NCBI GenBank assembly: GCA_018894105.1 | Contig: CM032133.1 | Span: 17,932,501 to 17,996,500, forward strand | DNA length: 64,000 nt | DNA from: Jacaranda mimosifolia | Taxonomy: Eukaryota; Streptophyta; Magnoliopsida; Lamiales; Bignoniaceae | Direction of reading: 5' to 3' | In this document: positions 48,392 through 60,439 of the stretch, piece by piece | How positions within the stretch are numbered: the first letter of the stretch is position 1 | How the letters are laid out: each line of letters opens with the position of its first letter | Notes under the pieces: model-generated | Seen by the model: the letters and a program-made list of their open reading frames with translations, nothing else | The model's database searches: none | What the model was told of the DNA's origin: nothing | Position numbers and translations under genes: made by a program

Positions 48392-49690
48392 GGTTTTTTT
48401 AAAAAAAATTGTGAAAACAAAATTACAAAAATATAGCAAATTGGGAAGGTTTACAAATTTATAGTAAGTTGTACTCACCGAGTGCAACTTCTATTTCTTA
48501 CTGTTGAAAGTTGCACTCACCGAGTGCAACTTTCAATAGTAACAAATAGTACCCTCAGCCGGCGGTCCTATTTGTTACTATTGAAAGTTGCACTCAACAC
48601 CAAAAAAATTTTGACACAGAAGTATAGATAGAGAATAAGAAGCAAGAGGAAAAAAAATAAAAATTCAAAACTTTGCAACCTCTTTCCACGATCGACTTTT
48701 CTTCGTTTCAACTCCAAATTAAAAACTAAAACTATGGTTGGATTCCTCTTAGCTCAAGGATCACAACCATACGAAATGTGAACCAAATCGACGGTGATTT
48801 CGCTGGAAAAATTTAAGGCAACGGACCAAGGCGGCGGAGGTGGTGGGTTGCTCACTTCCGGCAGCGGAAACGTTGAAAGGTTAGGTGGGTTTTCATGGCC
48901 GACGAAGGAGTAATTGAGGCGGAAAGAAGGCGGCGGCGCTAGCGTTTTAGTTGTGGTTGTCATCCAATTTATCGGCTAGGAGGCGGCAAACCGCGAAATT
49001 GGTTGAGGGGTTTTAACGGGCTCGGAGAGGCGCACCTTTTGGTCCAGGTGGTTTCCACACAGGAGGTGGCGGCCGGCAGTGATCAGCTTGCTCCAAATTT
49101 AATTTTGGATGCGACTGGACTAAATTCGGGATGTGATTTGGACTCGAACTCAATTTAATTTGGTAATTTTCAATTCTATCAGATTAATAACCCTGATTAA
49201 TTAAAATTTCAATTTTATCATATTTTTAGCCCTAATTTGATACGATTGAGTTATATTACGACGAAATTAGATGCATAAATTAATGTTGAATGACATAAAC
49301 GGATAATCAAGATCTTGTTATTAGTCTCAAGTTGATACAACTTTCGTTGGAAATTATTAAATTGGATTGATATCGATAAGAAAGTTGAAGAAAAGAATAT
49401 TTAACCCAATGCGGATCAACCAATGAATTTATGAGTATATTGATTGTAGCCTCTTGAGTTACTGATGTCAATATACAGGTAGGTTTTCAAAATATTAGGT
49501 GTGATTTATTATAATATGATAACAAGTCAAACTCTTAATGGATGTTACTTGTGGGAATTAATTATTTGGTTTTTAAAAGACCTATTTTTTGTAATTCAAA
49601 GAACTTGTGGTATTGATTTGAGTAGCACGTCGGATGGGAGCATGTGTCTCCCGATAGGGGCGCTACAAAATTAATTCATTCAAAATAGTT
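48392..49690 (-). repeat. X unit 2 of the 12-kb element (inverted, truncated)
   Basis: Reverse complement of X, from GGTTTTTTTAAAAAAAATTG through the hairpins (48476-48600), the Pro-rich segment (48754-48963) and the marker box (about 49634-49652). It stops in the AT-rich part at about 49690, where X unit 3 takes over in the opposite direction. Confidence 0.82.
48754..48963 (-). pseudogene. Captured gene fragment: Thr/Pro-rich N-terminal-like segment
   Basis: The open stretch reads TTTTKTLAPPPSFRLNYSF, LSTFPLPEVSNPPPPPP and SSEITVDLVHISYGCDP. It is GC-rich and protein-like in an AT-rich element. It recurs open at 51190-51408 (same length class, few differences), and in decayed form at about 54440-54650 and 45470-45590. 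I do not recognise the source gene. The beginning looks like a host gene's 5' coding end, and capture by a Mutator-like element (Pack-MULE style) is the simplest reading. Which cellular role the parent had cannot be told. Confidence 0.5.
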
Positions 49691-49711
49691 AACCCAATGC
49701 GGATAAACCAA
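49691..49711. other. Palindrome centre with templated filler
   Basis: Between the truncated ends of X units 2 and 3 lies TTAACCCAATGCGGATAAACC. It matches an internal X sequence at about 49399-49420 (TTAACCCAATGCGGATCAACC) with one mismatch. It appears to be a short copied insert at the join. Confidence 0.7.
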
Positions 49712-51690
49712 TTTTTTTTTGGCTTTTTATTATTTTAAATATTGTAAAATAGTTAAATAATTAATATGAAATTATTTTCAATTTTTACATTTACAATTTA
49801 TGAAAGTTATTTGCAATTTATATATTTATAATACTAATTACAATAATTTATATTATTTAATCAATCTAATTAATAACTATCATAAAGTTTAATAAAATAT
49901 TAAGATTTACATTGTTCAATATTTCTACAGTACAAAAATTAATTAACACTACATATAACAATGAACAAAAATATTATTAGAAAAGAAAAAAAATAAAATA
50001 AAAAAATCAACCCATGTTATACACTAACCTAAATATTTGTAGAAAAGAAAATTGAATCGAAATGTTCAATTCCTTCCAAATTTGCGTTCTACACAAAATG
50101 CAAATACAATAAATAAATGTTCACGTAAATAATACAATACAAAAAATAAACATATCATGAATATAAATTATAAATACGGACAAAAATATGAATTTAATTC
50201 TTTTATTATTTTAAATATTCTAAAATAGTTAAATAATTAATATGAAGTTTATGAATTTATATTACTAATTACAATACAAATTACAATTTCATTTCTAATA
50301 TGAGTTAAATATATTTAAGGTCATTTTTAATGCATTTTTGTGCATAAATAAAATAACATTTCTTCTGAAAGAATTTTTAAAATAATTTTTTATTTAAATA
50401 TTAGTAAGGAATTTAATATTTTTAACTAATTAATACATTAAATATTTTTAACTATTTAACAATATTTTCTTATTTTGAATGAATTAATTTTGTAGCGCCC
50501 CTATCGGGAGACACATGCTCCCATCCGACGTGCTACTCAAATCAATACCACAAGTTCTCTGAATTACAAAAAATAGGTCTTTTAAAAACCAAATAATTAA
50601 TTCCCACAGGTAACATCCATCCGTTAAGAGTTTGACTTGTTATCAAATTATAATAAATCACACATAATATTCTCAAAACCTACCTGTATATTGACATCAG
50701 TAACTCAAGAGGCTACAATCAATATACTCATAAATTCATTGGTTGATCCGTATTGGGTTAAATATTCTTTTCTTCAGCTTTCATATCTATATCAATCCAA
50801 TTTAATAATTTCCAACGAAAGATGTATCAACTTGAGACTAATAACAACATCTTGATTAACAATTTATGCCATTCAACATTAATTTATGCATCTAATTTCA
50901 TCATAATATAACTCAATCATATCAAATTAGGGCTAAAAATATGATAAAATTGAAATTTTAATTAATCAGGGCTAATAATATGATATAATTGAAAATTACC
51001 AAATTAAATTGAGTTCGAGTCCAAATCACGTCCCGAATTTAGTCCAGTTGCGTCCAAAATTAAATTTGGAGCAAGCGAGTCACCGCCCGCTGCCGTCGCC
51101 TATGTGGGAACCACCTGGACCAAAAGGTGCGCCTCTCAGAGCCCGCTAAAACCCCTCAGCCAATTTTGCAGTCCGCCGCCTCCTAGCTGATGAATTGGAC
51201 AACAACCGCCACTAAAACCCTAGCGTCGTCGCCTTCTTTCCGCCTCAATTACTCCTTCGTCGGCCGTGAAAACCCACCTAACCTTTCAACGTTTCCGCAG
51301 CCGGAAGTGAGCAACCCACCACCTTCGCCGCCTTGGTTCGTTGCCTTAAATTTTTCCAGCGAAATCACCGTCGATTTGGTTCACATTTCATATGATTGTG
51401 ATCCTTGAGCTGGGAGGAATCCAACTATGGTTTTAGTTTTTAATTTGGAGTTGAAACGAAGAAAAATCGAAGGTAGAAAGAGGTTGCAAAGTTTTGAATT
51501 TTTTTTTCCCCTCTTCCTTCCTATTCTCTATCTATACTTCTGTGTCAAAATTTTTTTGGTATTGAGTGCAACTTTCAACAGTAACAAATAGAAGTTGCAC
51601 TCGGTGAGTGCAACTTAATATAAATTTGTAAACCTTCCCAATTTGCTATATTTTTGTAATTTTGTTTTCACAATTTTTTTTAAAAAAACC
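49712..51690 (+). repeat. X unit 3 of the 12-kb element
   Basis: It lacks the terminal GGTTTT segment and starts in the AT-rich part (TTTTTATTATTTTAAATATT). It then continues through the marker box (about 50505-50523), the Pro-rich segment (51190-51408) and hairpins, and ends AAAAAAACC at 51690. It includes the 49740-50070 AT block that X unit 1 has lost. Confidence 0.82.
51190..51408 (+). pseudogene. Captured gene fragment, second open copy
   Basis: Reads WTTTATKTLASSPSFRLNYS, then FPQPEVSNPPPSPP and SSEITVDLVHISYDCDP. It is a paralogue of 48754-48963 on the opposite strand. Substitutions between the two change amino acids freely (PPP to SSP, Gly to Asp), with no sign of selection that I can see by eye. 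Confidence 0.5.
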
Positions 51691-54152
51691 TTCACAATAT
51701 GATAAGATACTATACATAATTTCCTTTCTTAGCTCAAGTTTCAGTCCTTCAAGTAGTCTGCAATTTTTCCCTTCTCATGGTCTGACGGCCAGAGCTATTT
51801 CTCGTGAGAGTACTCTCCATTATTGCAGCCATGGTGGCCTCTTCTTTATATAATGAAAGCTTTTGTTATAGCTTTCACCTTCCACCCTTCCACACTTCAC
51901 CTACAAAATAGAGAAATGGGAAACGGCCTCTTCTGTTGGCCGCCCCAAGTGAAGAGCTGTAGGATCGCACTCAAGCCGGTCGAATTTCTCACCAAAGTTG
52001 TTTACCAAATGTTTGGTCATGTTTCCTCATTTTGTTTTGGGAAAACATACATATACTCATTTTTCCTCCAAAATACTAAAATAGATTTTATCAAAATATT
52101 CCCTCCTATCCTTCAGTATTCTCAATGAGTTCTCTGTCCTTGTTACGTTTTACTCGCGGTTTCAAGTGGACCAGTGTTTGAAGTAAAAATGGTGAACTTG
52201 GCTGCAAAAAGGATGGGATGAGTTCAAAAAGTATTACTCATTAGCCATCGCGTCATGGGTCGCTCATTGGAGAAAAATGGTGACCGTGACTTGAAGGGGT
52301 GTTAGGAGCGACAAGGCGTTGTCGGCTCACCCAGTAAGGTGAAAACGGCCCATGAGCAGAGACTCTTGCAAGGTTCGGATTGCAAAACTGTTTCAATGGC
52401 ATACTCTCTGAGGTATGAGGATGCTTCCCACCAAGTTTGAAGTCATTCCGTGTCCATTTGGGCACCGAAACATTTAAAGCGGCCGGGAGCGGTCTTGCTG
52501 AGCGCGGGTAGCGCAAAGGTGCATTGAGTAGAGTGGCTTGGAAAAGTATTTTTGTGAAACAGTTTCTGTGGGACGTTCCTTGTGGTGTTGGCAACGTTCC
52601 CACTAAGTTTCATGAGTAGAGAGTTCCGTTTGGATAGGAAACAGCAAAGATGTTTAGAATGCGGCAGTGCAGTGGCATTGTTGTGATTCCAGTTTATTGC
52701 GAGGGCAATTACTGTTCCATGGAGAATCAGACGGGGCTGGAGCTTGGCAGAGTTAATGTAGAAGCCGAGATCTATCCAATGGTTCAAGCATCATGTGATT
52801 TGGAATCCGGGAGAGAAATTTGCGAAAATGTATACATGCTCGGCATTACAATGTCTACTGTGGGCACAATAGAAATATTTTTTAAGCCTATTATAAGGGG
52901 GAGGCATGTCTGAAAGGCTGTTGGGACGGTGGGCAACCGGCCAGTCCTCACCGTGCTGTCAAGGCATTAAGAGGGCAACTCCTTGAAGGCGATGGGGAGA
53001 CTTCAAGGGCCGGCTCTAGACATCTCGAATGAGTGTTTAGAGTCCTCAGACAAGTCTGGAACCGAACGGACTGCGCGGGGCCAGGTGGGCCCGCGTTGGG
53101 TCCGAGAGGGTGCCGAGAGGTTCGAAGGCAGAAACGCTATTGCCCCGTGGGCTTCGAAAATTATGGGGCAACACCTTTAAGCCGATTGAGTGATCAAGAC
53201 GAACACCCAAATGTCTCGTGAACTAACTCACTAAGCATGCGCTATGGGTTCTAGCCTTGCTGCGGGGGTCCGTTGGCTTAAGACATACGGCCGTGGGGTG
53301 ACGCCTCAAGCGGGCAAGTTGTGGCATGTTGCTAGCAAGCAGGAAATGATGTCCAATGCTTCGTGCGGGACTAATATAAGATAATGGCACATCACATAAG
53401 CCCTGTGACTTACATGTGGCCCTACTCGGGCAAGGCATAAACAAAGGGCGCTACGGCACGGCCTAAGCGCTCCGACCGAGTGACGAGCTCGAGGATTGCG
53501 TTGTGGGCACGTGAGTGACCCTCAATGCCAAGACGGAGCGAGATTGCTCCTTTGCCATTGAGAGATGCACATAGGAGACCTAAGATTGAGACGTGCATGC
53601 TGGCTAGTCGGGGACCGTTAAGGAAACACGCTCGGCGTGACAGACGCGAGCCTCCGATGATTGTGGGCATTCAGAATAGGTGAGTACGCAAGTACCGGGA
53701 GGCGTTCTGATGCTTATGCTAGTAAGCTATTGGGCCGAATCGAGTAACGGGTCATGAAAAAGACTTGAGATGGACGTTGGCGGATCAAAGGTTGGGTAGA
53801 ACCTGAGATGCCACACGGACAGACAAGTGTTCCGCTGCATAAATAGAGTCCATCCGTGACACATCGACACCCTTTGGTATTATAATACAAAGGGAGTTCC
53901 CATTTTCATGTTTTTCAAGGAAGTTTACTTGCAAAATGGATGAAAAATGTTGGAACTTTAATATTTTTATAGACTTATGAATGTATATTTTAAGCATTAT
54001 GTGATGAAAAATTCAAAGAGTATTACTCATTAGCCTTCGGGCACCTTTCGGTATTCCGAAGGGAGTTCTCATTTTTATGTTCTTCAATGAAGTTCACTTG
54101 AAACAAATGGATGAAAAATGTTGGAACATCAATATTTCTATGGACTAGTGTA
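51691..54152 (-). other. Inverted B segment
   Basis: 2462 bp, reverse complement of 45925-48391, with scattered substitutions and small indels. For example, the TCGGAGACTCGCGTCTGTCACG region at 46420 has its counterpart around 53640. The open frame of the first copy is broken here into 52253-52603 and 52443-52787 in different frames. Confidence 0.75.
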
Positions 54153-56279
54153 GGTTTTTTAAAAAAAAAAAATTACAAAAATATAGCAAATTGAGAAGGT
54201 TTACAAATTTATAGTAAGTTGCACTCACCGAGTGCAACTTCTATTTGTTATGTTGAAAGTTGCACTCGGTGAGTGCAACTTTTAACAATACCAAAAAAAA
54301 TTTGACACAAAAGTATAGATAGAGAATAGGGAGGAAGAGGATTTTTTTTTTTTTTTCAAAACTTTGCAACCTCTTTCCACCTTCGATTTTTCTTCTATTC
54401 AACTCCAAATTAAAAACTAAAACCATGGTTGGATTCCTCTCAGCTCAAGGATCACAACCATACGAAATGTGAACCAAATCGACGGTGATTTCGCCGGAAA
54501 AATTTAATGCAACGGACCAAGGTGGCGGAGGTGGTGGGTTGCTCACTTCCGGCGGTGGAAACGTTGAAAGGTTAGGTGGGTTTTGATGGCCAACGGAGGA
54601 GTAATTGAGGCGGAAAAAAGGCGGCGGCGCTAGGGTTTTTGTGGCGGTTGTCGATCAATTCATCGGCTAGGAGGCGGCGGACCGCGAAATTAGTTGAGGG
54701 GTTTTAACGGGCTCAGAGAGGCGCACCTTTTGGTCCAGGTGGTTTCCACACAGGAGGCGGCGGCAGGCGGTGACCAGCTTGCTCCAAATTTAATTTTGGA
54801 CCCGACTGGACTAAATTCGGGACGTGATTTGGACTCGAACTCAATTTAATTTTATAATTTTCAATTATATAAGATTATTAGCCCTGATTTGATACAATTG
54901 AGTTATATTACGACGAAATTAGATGCATAAATTAATGTTGAATGACATAAACGGTCAATCAAGATCTTGTTATTAGTCTGAAGTTGATGCATATTTCGTT
55001 GAAAATTATTAAATTGGATTGATATAGATAGGAAAGCTGAAGAAAATAATATTTAACCCAATGTGGATCAACCAATGAATTTATGAGTATATTGATTGTA
55101 GCCTCTTGAGTTACTGATGTCAATATACAAGTAGGTTTTGAAAATATTAGGTGTGATTTATTATAATTTGATAACAAGTCAACCTCTTAATGGATGTTAC
55201 TTGTGGGAATTAATTATTTGGTTTTTAAAAGACCTATTTTTTGTAATTCAGAGAACTTGTGGTATTGATTTGAGTAGCACGTCGGATGGGAGCATGTGTC
55301 TCCCGATCGGGGCGCTACAAAATTAATTCATTCAAAATAAGAAAATATTGTTAAATAGTTAAAAATATTTAATGTATTAATTAGTTAAAAATATTAAATT
55401 CCTTACTAATATTTAAATAAAAAGTTATTTCAGAAGAAATTTTAGTTCAGTTATGCATAAAAATGCATTAAAAATGACCTTAAATATATTTAACTCATAT
55501 TAGAAATGAAATTGTAATTTGTATTGTAATTAGTAATATCAATTCATAAATTGCAAATAACTTTCATAAATTGCAAATGTAAAAATTGAAAATAATTTCA
55601 TATTAATTATTTAACTATATTTAAAATAATAAAAGAATTAAATTCATATTTTTGTCTGTATTTATAATTTATATTCATGATATGTTTATTTTTTGTACTG
55701 TATTATTTACATGAACATTTATTTATTGTATTTGCATTTTGTGTAGAACGCAAATTTGGAAGGAATTGAACATTTCGATTCAATTTTCTTTTCTACAAAT
55801 ATTCAGGTTAGTGTACAACATGGGTTGATTTTTTTATTTTTATTTTGTATCTTTTCTAATAATATTTTTGTTCATTGTTATATGTAGTGTTATTTAATTT
55901 TTGTGCTGTAGAAATATTGAACAATGTAAATCTTAATATTTTATTAAACTTTATGATAGTTATTAATTAGACTGATTAATTAGTATAAATTATTGTAATT
56001 AGTAATATAAATTTATAAATTGTAAATAACTTTCATAAATTGTAAATGTAAAAATTGAAAATAATTTCATATTAATTATTTAACTATTTTAGAATATTTA
56101 AAATAATAAAAAATCGAAAAAAAAATTGGTAGTGTTGAAAGTTGCACTCGGTGAATGCAACTTTCAGCAGTAACAAATAGAAGTTGCACTTACCGAGTGC
56201 AACTTACTATAAATTTGTAAACCTTCCCAATTTGCTATATTTTTGTAATTTTTATTTTACAATTTTTTTAAAAAAAACC
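54153..56279 (-). repeat. X unit 4 of the 12-kb element (longest copy)
   Basis: Runs from GGTTTTTTAAAAAA through hairpins, a decayed Pro-rich segment (about 54440-54650), the marker box (about 55284-55302) and the full AT-rich part (55320-56120). It closes with the outer terminus AATTTTTTTAAAAAAAACC at 56279. Confidence 0.82.
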
Positions 56280-56771
56280 TACAATAAACTAATATTTAAA
56301 GGTATGAAAATATTTTTTCCTTCACCTCTATAGAATAATTTGCTTGGTGAGTTAAATTCTATTTATTTTATTATGCATGTATTTTGTAAATTTTATATGA
56401 TTTACTAATATTAATAATTTTTGTATGTTTATAAGCCAACTTAATTTACAAAAGGAATTTGAAGTCTCGATTTTGTGGTAAATTAAAATTTTAGATATAT
56501 TTTTGATTTTGATCGATTCTTTTCACCTTTTTTCATATTATGATTTTCTTTTAACCCGTGATTTATTTATTTTTTTTACTATTTTATTAGTGTGATGTTC
56601 GAAAAATATTTGTAATAAAATTTTTGTTAATTTTATAAATTATTATTTTTGTTCAATGTTTATAATATTTAAAAAAATGTCAATATATAAATTATAATTA
56701 ATACCTATTGGATTTAATAAAATTTTAAATTTTAAATTATTACCTGGTGCAACGCACGGGATCAAAACTAG
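56280..56771 (+). other. Helitron 3' part after the 12-kb insertion, with hairpin and CTAG end
   Basis: Continues the repeat seen at 43205-43380 and ends with the hairpin motif and CTAG at 56768-56771. No gene is seen. Confidence 0.5.
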
Positions 56772-56965
56772 TATTTTTGAAGGATAAAACCCTGTACTAT
56801 TAAGTCCCCATGAGACAATAAATCGACTCTATTGGAATTTTGTGTTTGGGGTCTTGTCCCTAATCAAAAGAGCTTATAGCTTTAAATTAATTTATAAGCA
56901 ACTAATTCTCTCACACCCCTTCAAGCACCTTTTTTACAACAAAATTTCCCACCAACATGTATTGA
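56772..56965. other. Intergenic spacer
   Basis: No feature is recognised between the Helitron end and the left end of the next Mutator-like element. Confidence 0.5.
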
Positions 56966-57274
56966 GGGGCACAAAAATTTAATTTAACCCCCCTGTCAAA
57001 TATAGTTATGTTGGTTTACCCTCCTCCACCCCCCCATCCTATGAAAAAAAAAGGATAAAAAAATTTACTTGTCATTTTCAAAATCATGCAATAGACCCCC
57101 TTACAGATGTTAGTGAAAAAACTATTACATCCTTCATATCAGTCGTTGGATGTTTTTCAGAAAACCAATGGTCCATATTAAACTAGACTTATAAAAAAAT
57201 ATAAAATATATTTATTTGTAAATATATTATATAATGCGTGTATATATATATTCATATATCACTACAAAAAAAGG

Positions 57275-57520
57275 GGGTTTTAGTGACCGAATTTTCCATC
57301 ACTTATTAGCGACTGATCAGTGACCGATTAATGACTGATCTAAAATATTTTTTTTTAACAAAATAGTGACCACTTAGTGACCGATTAATGACCACATCAA
57401 TGACCCCCTTGCTTCAGTCACTAATTCGGTCACTAAGTTGGTCACTTTAAATTTTTATCGGTCACTAATTTTAGTGACCGATAATTGGGGTCACTAATTG
57501 GTCATTAAAATATAATATAT
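57275..57520. promoter_or_regulatory. Left subterminal repeat region of the CACTA element
   Basis: Repeated TTAGTGACCGA/TCGGTCACTAA motifs in both orientations. In En/Spm these subterminal motifs bind the TNPA-type regulatory protein. That role is by family analogy. Confidence 0.8.
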
Positions 57521-57719
57521 AAAAATATTAAGTACATAATTATGAATTTCAAAATCATACATTAAACTAGAGAATAATTAAATGTTGAATTTAAAGTTTT
57601 TAAAAAATTTACCATTTAAAATATAAATGATTATGATTAAGTAAAAGTTTAAAATTTAAATATAAAATAAGTATTATAAAAATAAAATATTAAAAGAAAA
57701 GAAAAATGAAGTAAATGTG

Positions 57720-58090
57720 AGTAAACCTACGATGCCCCTTTCAATTTACATTTCCCCTATGCACGCTGCCTTGTCTCTGCCGCTGTAGCCCGCGTCCCCT
57801 TCTCGATAAAATTTGTCTTTTTTTTTTTTTTTTTACACCTTCATCTCCGGCGAAGACCGACTGCTGCGTGGCCTCTACAGCAGCTACTTCCGAGAGGCAG
57901 CAGCAGCAGCTGGCCTCGGTCGGTGGCTCCCACTTCTGGAGGGGAGCCGCCTACATTTTCTCTTTGTTTTTTTTTTTTGAATTTTTAATTTTTTTTTGAA
58001 TTTTTTTATGGTTATATAATATTTTTATTTAATTGTGCAAGTGTGGAGACTGGAATTTTGTATATTTTTGGCATTGAAAAAGGTAATTAT
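57720..58090 (+). other. GC-richer 5' leader-like segment of the CACTA element
   Basis: A locally GC-rich stretch (57740-57960, with GGCAGCAGCAGCAGCTGGCC) and flanking T runs follow the subterminal repeats, the place of the promoter and untranslated leader in CACTA elements. No protein motif is seen. 58090-59390 is AT-rich with no recognised domain. Short open frames at 58875-59057 and on the opposite strand are unassigned. Confidence 0.4.
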
Positions 58091-59396
58091 TTTAGTGTGA
58101 AATTATAATTATATAAAAAAATTGTTTTTAAATAATTTATTAGTCAACACTCTAAGTTAAATTGTATGAATTGTGTTTTTTACTTATGTATTGATCAATA
58201 TTTTTATATGTTGATTTTTTCTTATTGTTCAACTTTTGAAAAACAAAGTGTGGAATTATGTATATGTTCAAGATTTTTCTGCCACAAGAGATATGATATT
58301 TTGATTTTATTTGTTTGGAATTGTTGTATATATTAATGATTGTTATCTTTATTTGATTTTTTAGGAGAATTGTATGTCTATTGTAGCATGTTTATTTGAT
58401 TGTTTATTGTTGTTATTTTTGCAAGATTTTGTTTTGTTATATATTTAATTGTTATTTTAATAAAATTGTATAACTTTTTTTTATTAGTAAAAATATGTAT
58501 TTTATTGTAGGTTAATTAGTTGCTAGGAGAGTCATGACTTAAAAGAAGAGTGAAAGAAAAGGGGTTTTGAGGGGAAGAATGTGATGATTATGATATCTTG
58601 TGAGGTGGGCTCTAAGCATGGATATTCTATATGGTTTTTATGTGTATTTTAATAAAATTGTATGACTTTTTTTTTTTATTAATAACTTTTTTATTATAGG
58701 TTATCATTTAGTAAAAATATGTACATATTATAAAATATGTACTTCTTCTTTTTACTTGAAAATAAATTATCCTATATCATTAAGATTTGTGAACTTTTAA
58801 AATATTGCTAATTTGTGTAGTATTAATTGTTAGTTAAAGCATATGATGTGGAAATGTTGTATTAAATAGTATCGTTGAATGTGAAGGTACATGTGGTTCA
58901 ACAACTTGTCAAGATCCTTCTTTTGAATTATTGGAATTGTAAGTTTATCTTGTGCAAAATTTCCATCAAGGATATAATTGATAACATGAAATCTAATGAT
59001 ATAGTTATTGTTTTGATGCACATGCCTTTTGTTTGTAGCCGGCACAAGTGGCTTTAGTGGCACCCTTGGCATCCTTAGCAATAGTACATTTGGCTTTTCA
59101 CTAATTAAGGTGACTAAGGTTTCTTCTTTCTCATAGCTATGTTTGTTATCTTTAGTTATCCTATTTAATTTTTTTAATAACTGGAGGACTTTCATTTGGC
59201 TTTTGTTTATTATCTCTAGTCATGCTATTAATATTGTTGTGCTTTTTTGTGTGTGTATGCCTCTTTTGGAGATATTATTTTTGTGTTGATATGTTTGAGC
59301 ATGACTAGTAATCAAATTGTGGACTTGCTTATAAGGAGAAAAAATGTGTTAAGCTTTTCGAATGATGGTTTAATGGTTTAAAATTGCAGAAAGCAT

Positions 59397-59860
59397 GTCT
59401 AATGATCGAAATTGGATGTAGCATCAATTAGATAATGGATTTTTATCTAATGAGTTTGATAAAGGCGTTAGGGATTTTCTAGAGTTTGCTTACTCTCATC
59501 CTGAGGTTGTTGACCGTGGTAATATAAGATGTCCTTGTTCAAAGTGTCGCAACATGAAGTTTGATAATCGTGATAGTGTACATTATCACCTCAAGAAATA
59601 TGGATTTTTGCATGGTAATACTAGATGGGATGCACATGGGGAATCTAGGGGAGGAATACCTGTTGGAAAATCTTCAAGGTCTAGCAATAATGAAAATGTT
59701 GGAATGAGAACCATGGTTATGGATGTTGCAAGCCCCAACTTTGATTGGGGATTTGATAGGGACGAGCATCCAATTGATAACATTGATTTGGATTTTTTGG
59801 TTTCTTTATTTGGATTTTTTTCTTGGATTAAGTTGAGTGTTTTTTGGTAATCATTTGGCA
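59397..59860 (+). pseudogene. TNP2-type transposase N-terminus (transposase-associated domain)
   Basis: From an ATG at 59397 the frame reads MSNDRNWM, a stop, then HQLDNGFLSNEFDKGVRDFL, VDRGNIRCPCSKCRNMKF and YHLKKYGFLHGNTRWDAHGE. This is the transposase-associated domain found at the start of plant CACTA TNP2 proteins, with the CPCSKC cysteines intact. The remainder of TNP2, including the DDE catalytic core, is missing: the frame ends near 59850 with unrelated residues. A stop codon at the ninth residue confirms the copy is dead. Confidence 0.83.
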
Positions 59861-60439
59861 ATTGTTTGGATTTATAGGAACTTTTATTTTAAGGGTGAAG
59901 ATACTTTATTGGTATGGTTATAGGATATAGAAGAAGTGAATTTAGTTATTTTTATAACTTATTGATTTTGAGTTTGAGTTTTATTTAGTTATGTGCTTTT
60001 AGTAAAAGTTGATGAAATCTAATATTATTAGTGAATCCTATGCTCTTTCTAAAGTGTACTACTACTGTTAGAAGTTTTTTTGTTGTTGTAGATGTTATGT
60101 CTTACAAAATATGATTCACTCAAGAAGTTAGAGATTTTGAAAGAGAAATTATATATATGGTTGATTCTCTCAAATAATTGGACATTAAGAAGAGATATGA
60201 TATATATATATATATAGTTGATTCATTATTACCAATAATTAATGTACCAAGTTCATGTTACTTAATGATTTCTTTTCAAAATAAAGAAAGGTGACAACCT
60301 TTATACAACATCAATGTGAAAATGCTACATGACTCTACCAAAGGAAATAAAAAATGCTGCACTAATTGCTTCTTTTTTTTTCTCTGATCCCCACTGTAAT
60401 AGTTAGAGCATGTTTGGTTGCAAGTAATGGTGATAATTT

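Larger units (their letters stand above)
44200..56279. mobile_element. 12.1-kb Mutator-like foldback element (giant palindrome)
   Basis: The outer ends are inverted over about 100 bp: GGTTTTTTTTAAAAAAAATTG followed by ATTACAAAAATATAGCAAAT and AAGGTTTACAAATTTATAG. The flanks are TACAATACAC (44190-44199) and TACAATAAAC (56280-56289), a 10-bp target duplication with one mismatch. The order of internal units is X (44200-45924), B (45925-48391), inverted X (48392 to about 49690), X (about 49712-51690), inverted B (51691-54152), inverted X (54153-56279). The right half is therefore the reverse complement of the left half. No transposase is encoded. It is non-autonomous and made largely of captured or unknown sequence. 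Confidence 0.8.
43815..56771 (+). mobile_element. Probable Helitron carrying the 12-kb insertion (5' end tentative)
   Basis: At 56742-56771 a GC hairpin-like motif (GGTGCAACGCACGGG) is followed 8 nt later by CTAG and then T. That is the canonical 3' terminus of plant Helitrons (short hairpin, CTRR, insertion before T). The 5' end should be a TC. The compound TCTCTCTC(TA)n at 43815 is a candidate because the same sequence precedes the paralogous repeat. No Rep/helicase gene is present. Without the 12-kb insertion the element would be about 0.9 kb. Confidence 0.48.

Noticed and set aside
58830..59195. Overlapping open frames on both strands as a CACTA gene
   Set aside because: Neither translation matches TNP1, TNP2 or Ptta motifs. 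It may be spacer or an unrecognised exon, and there is not enough to call it.
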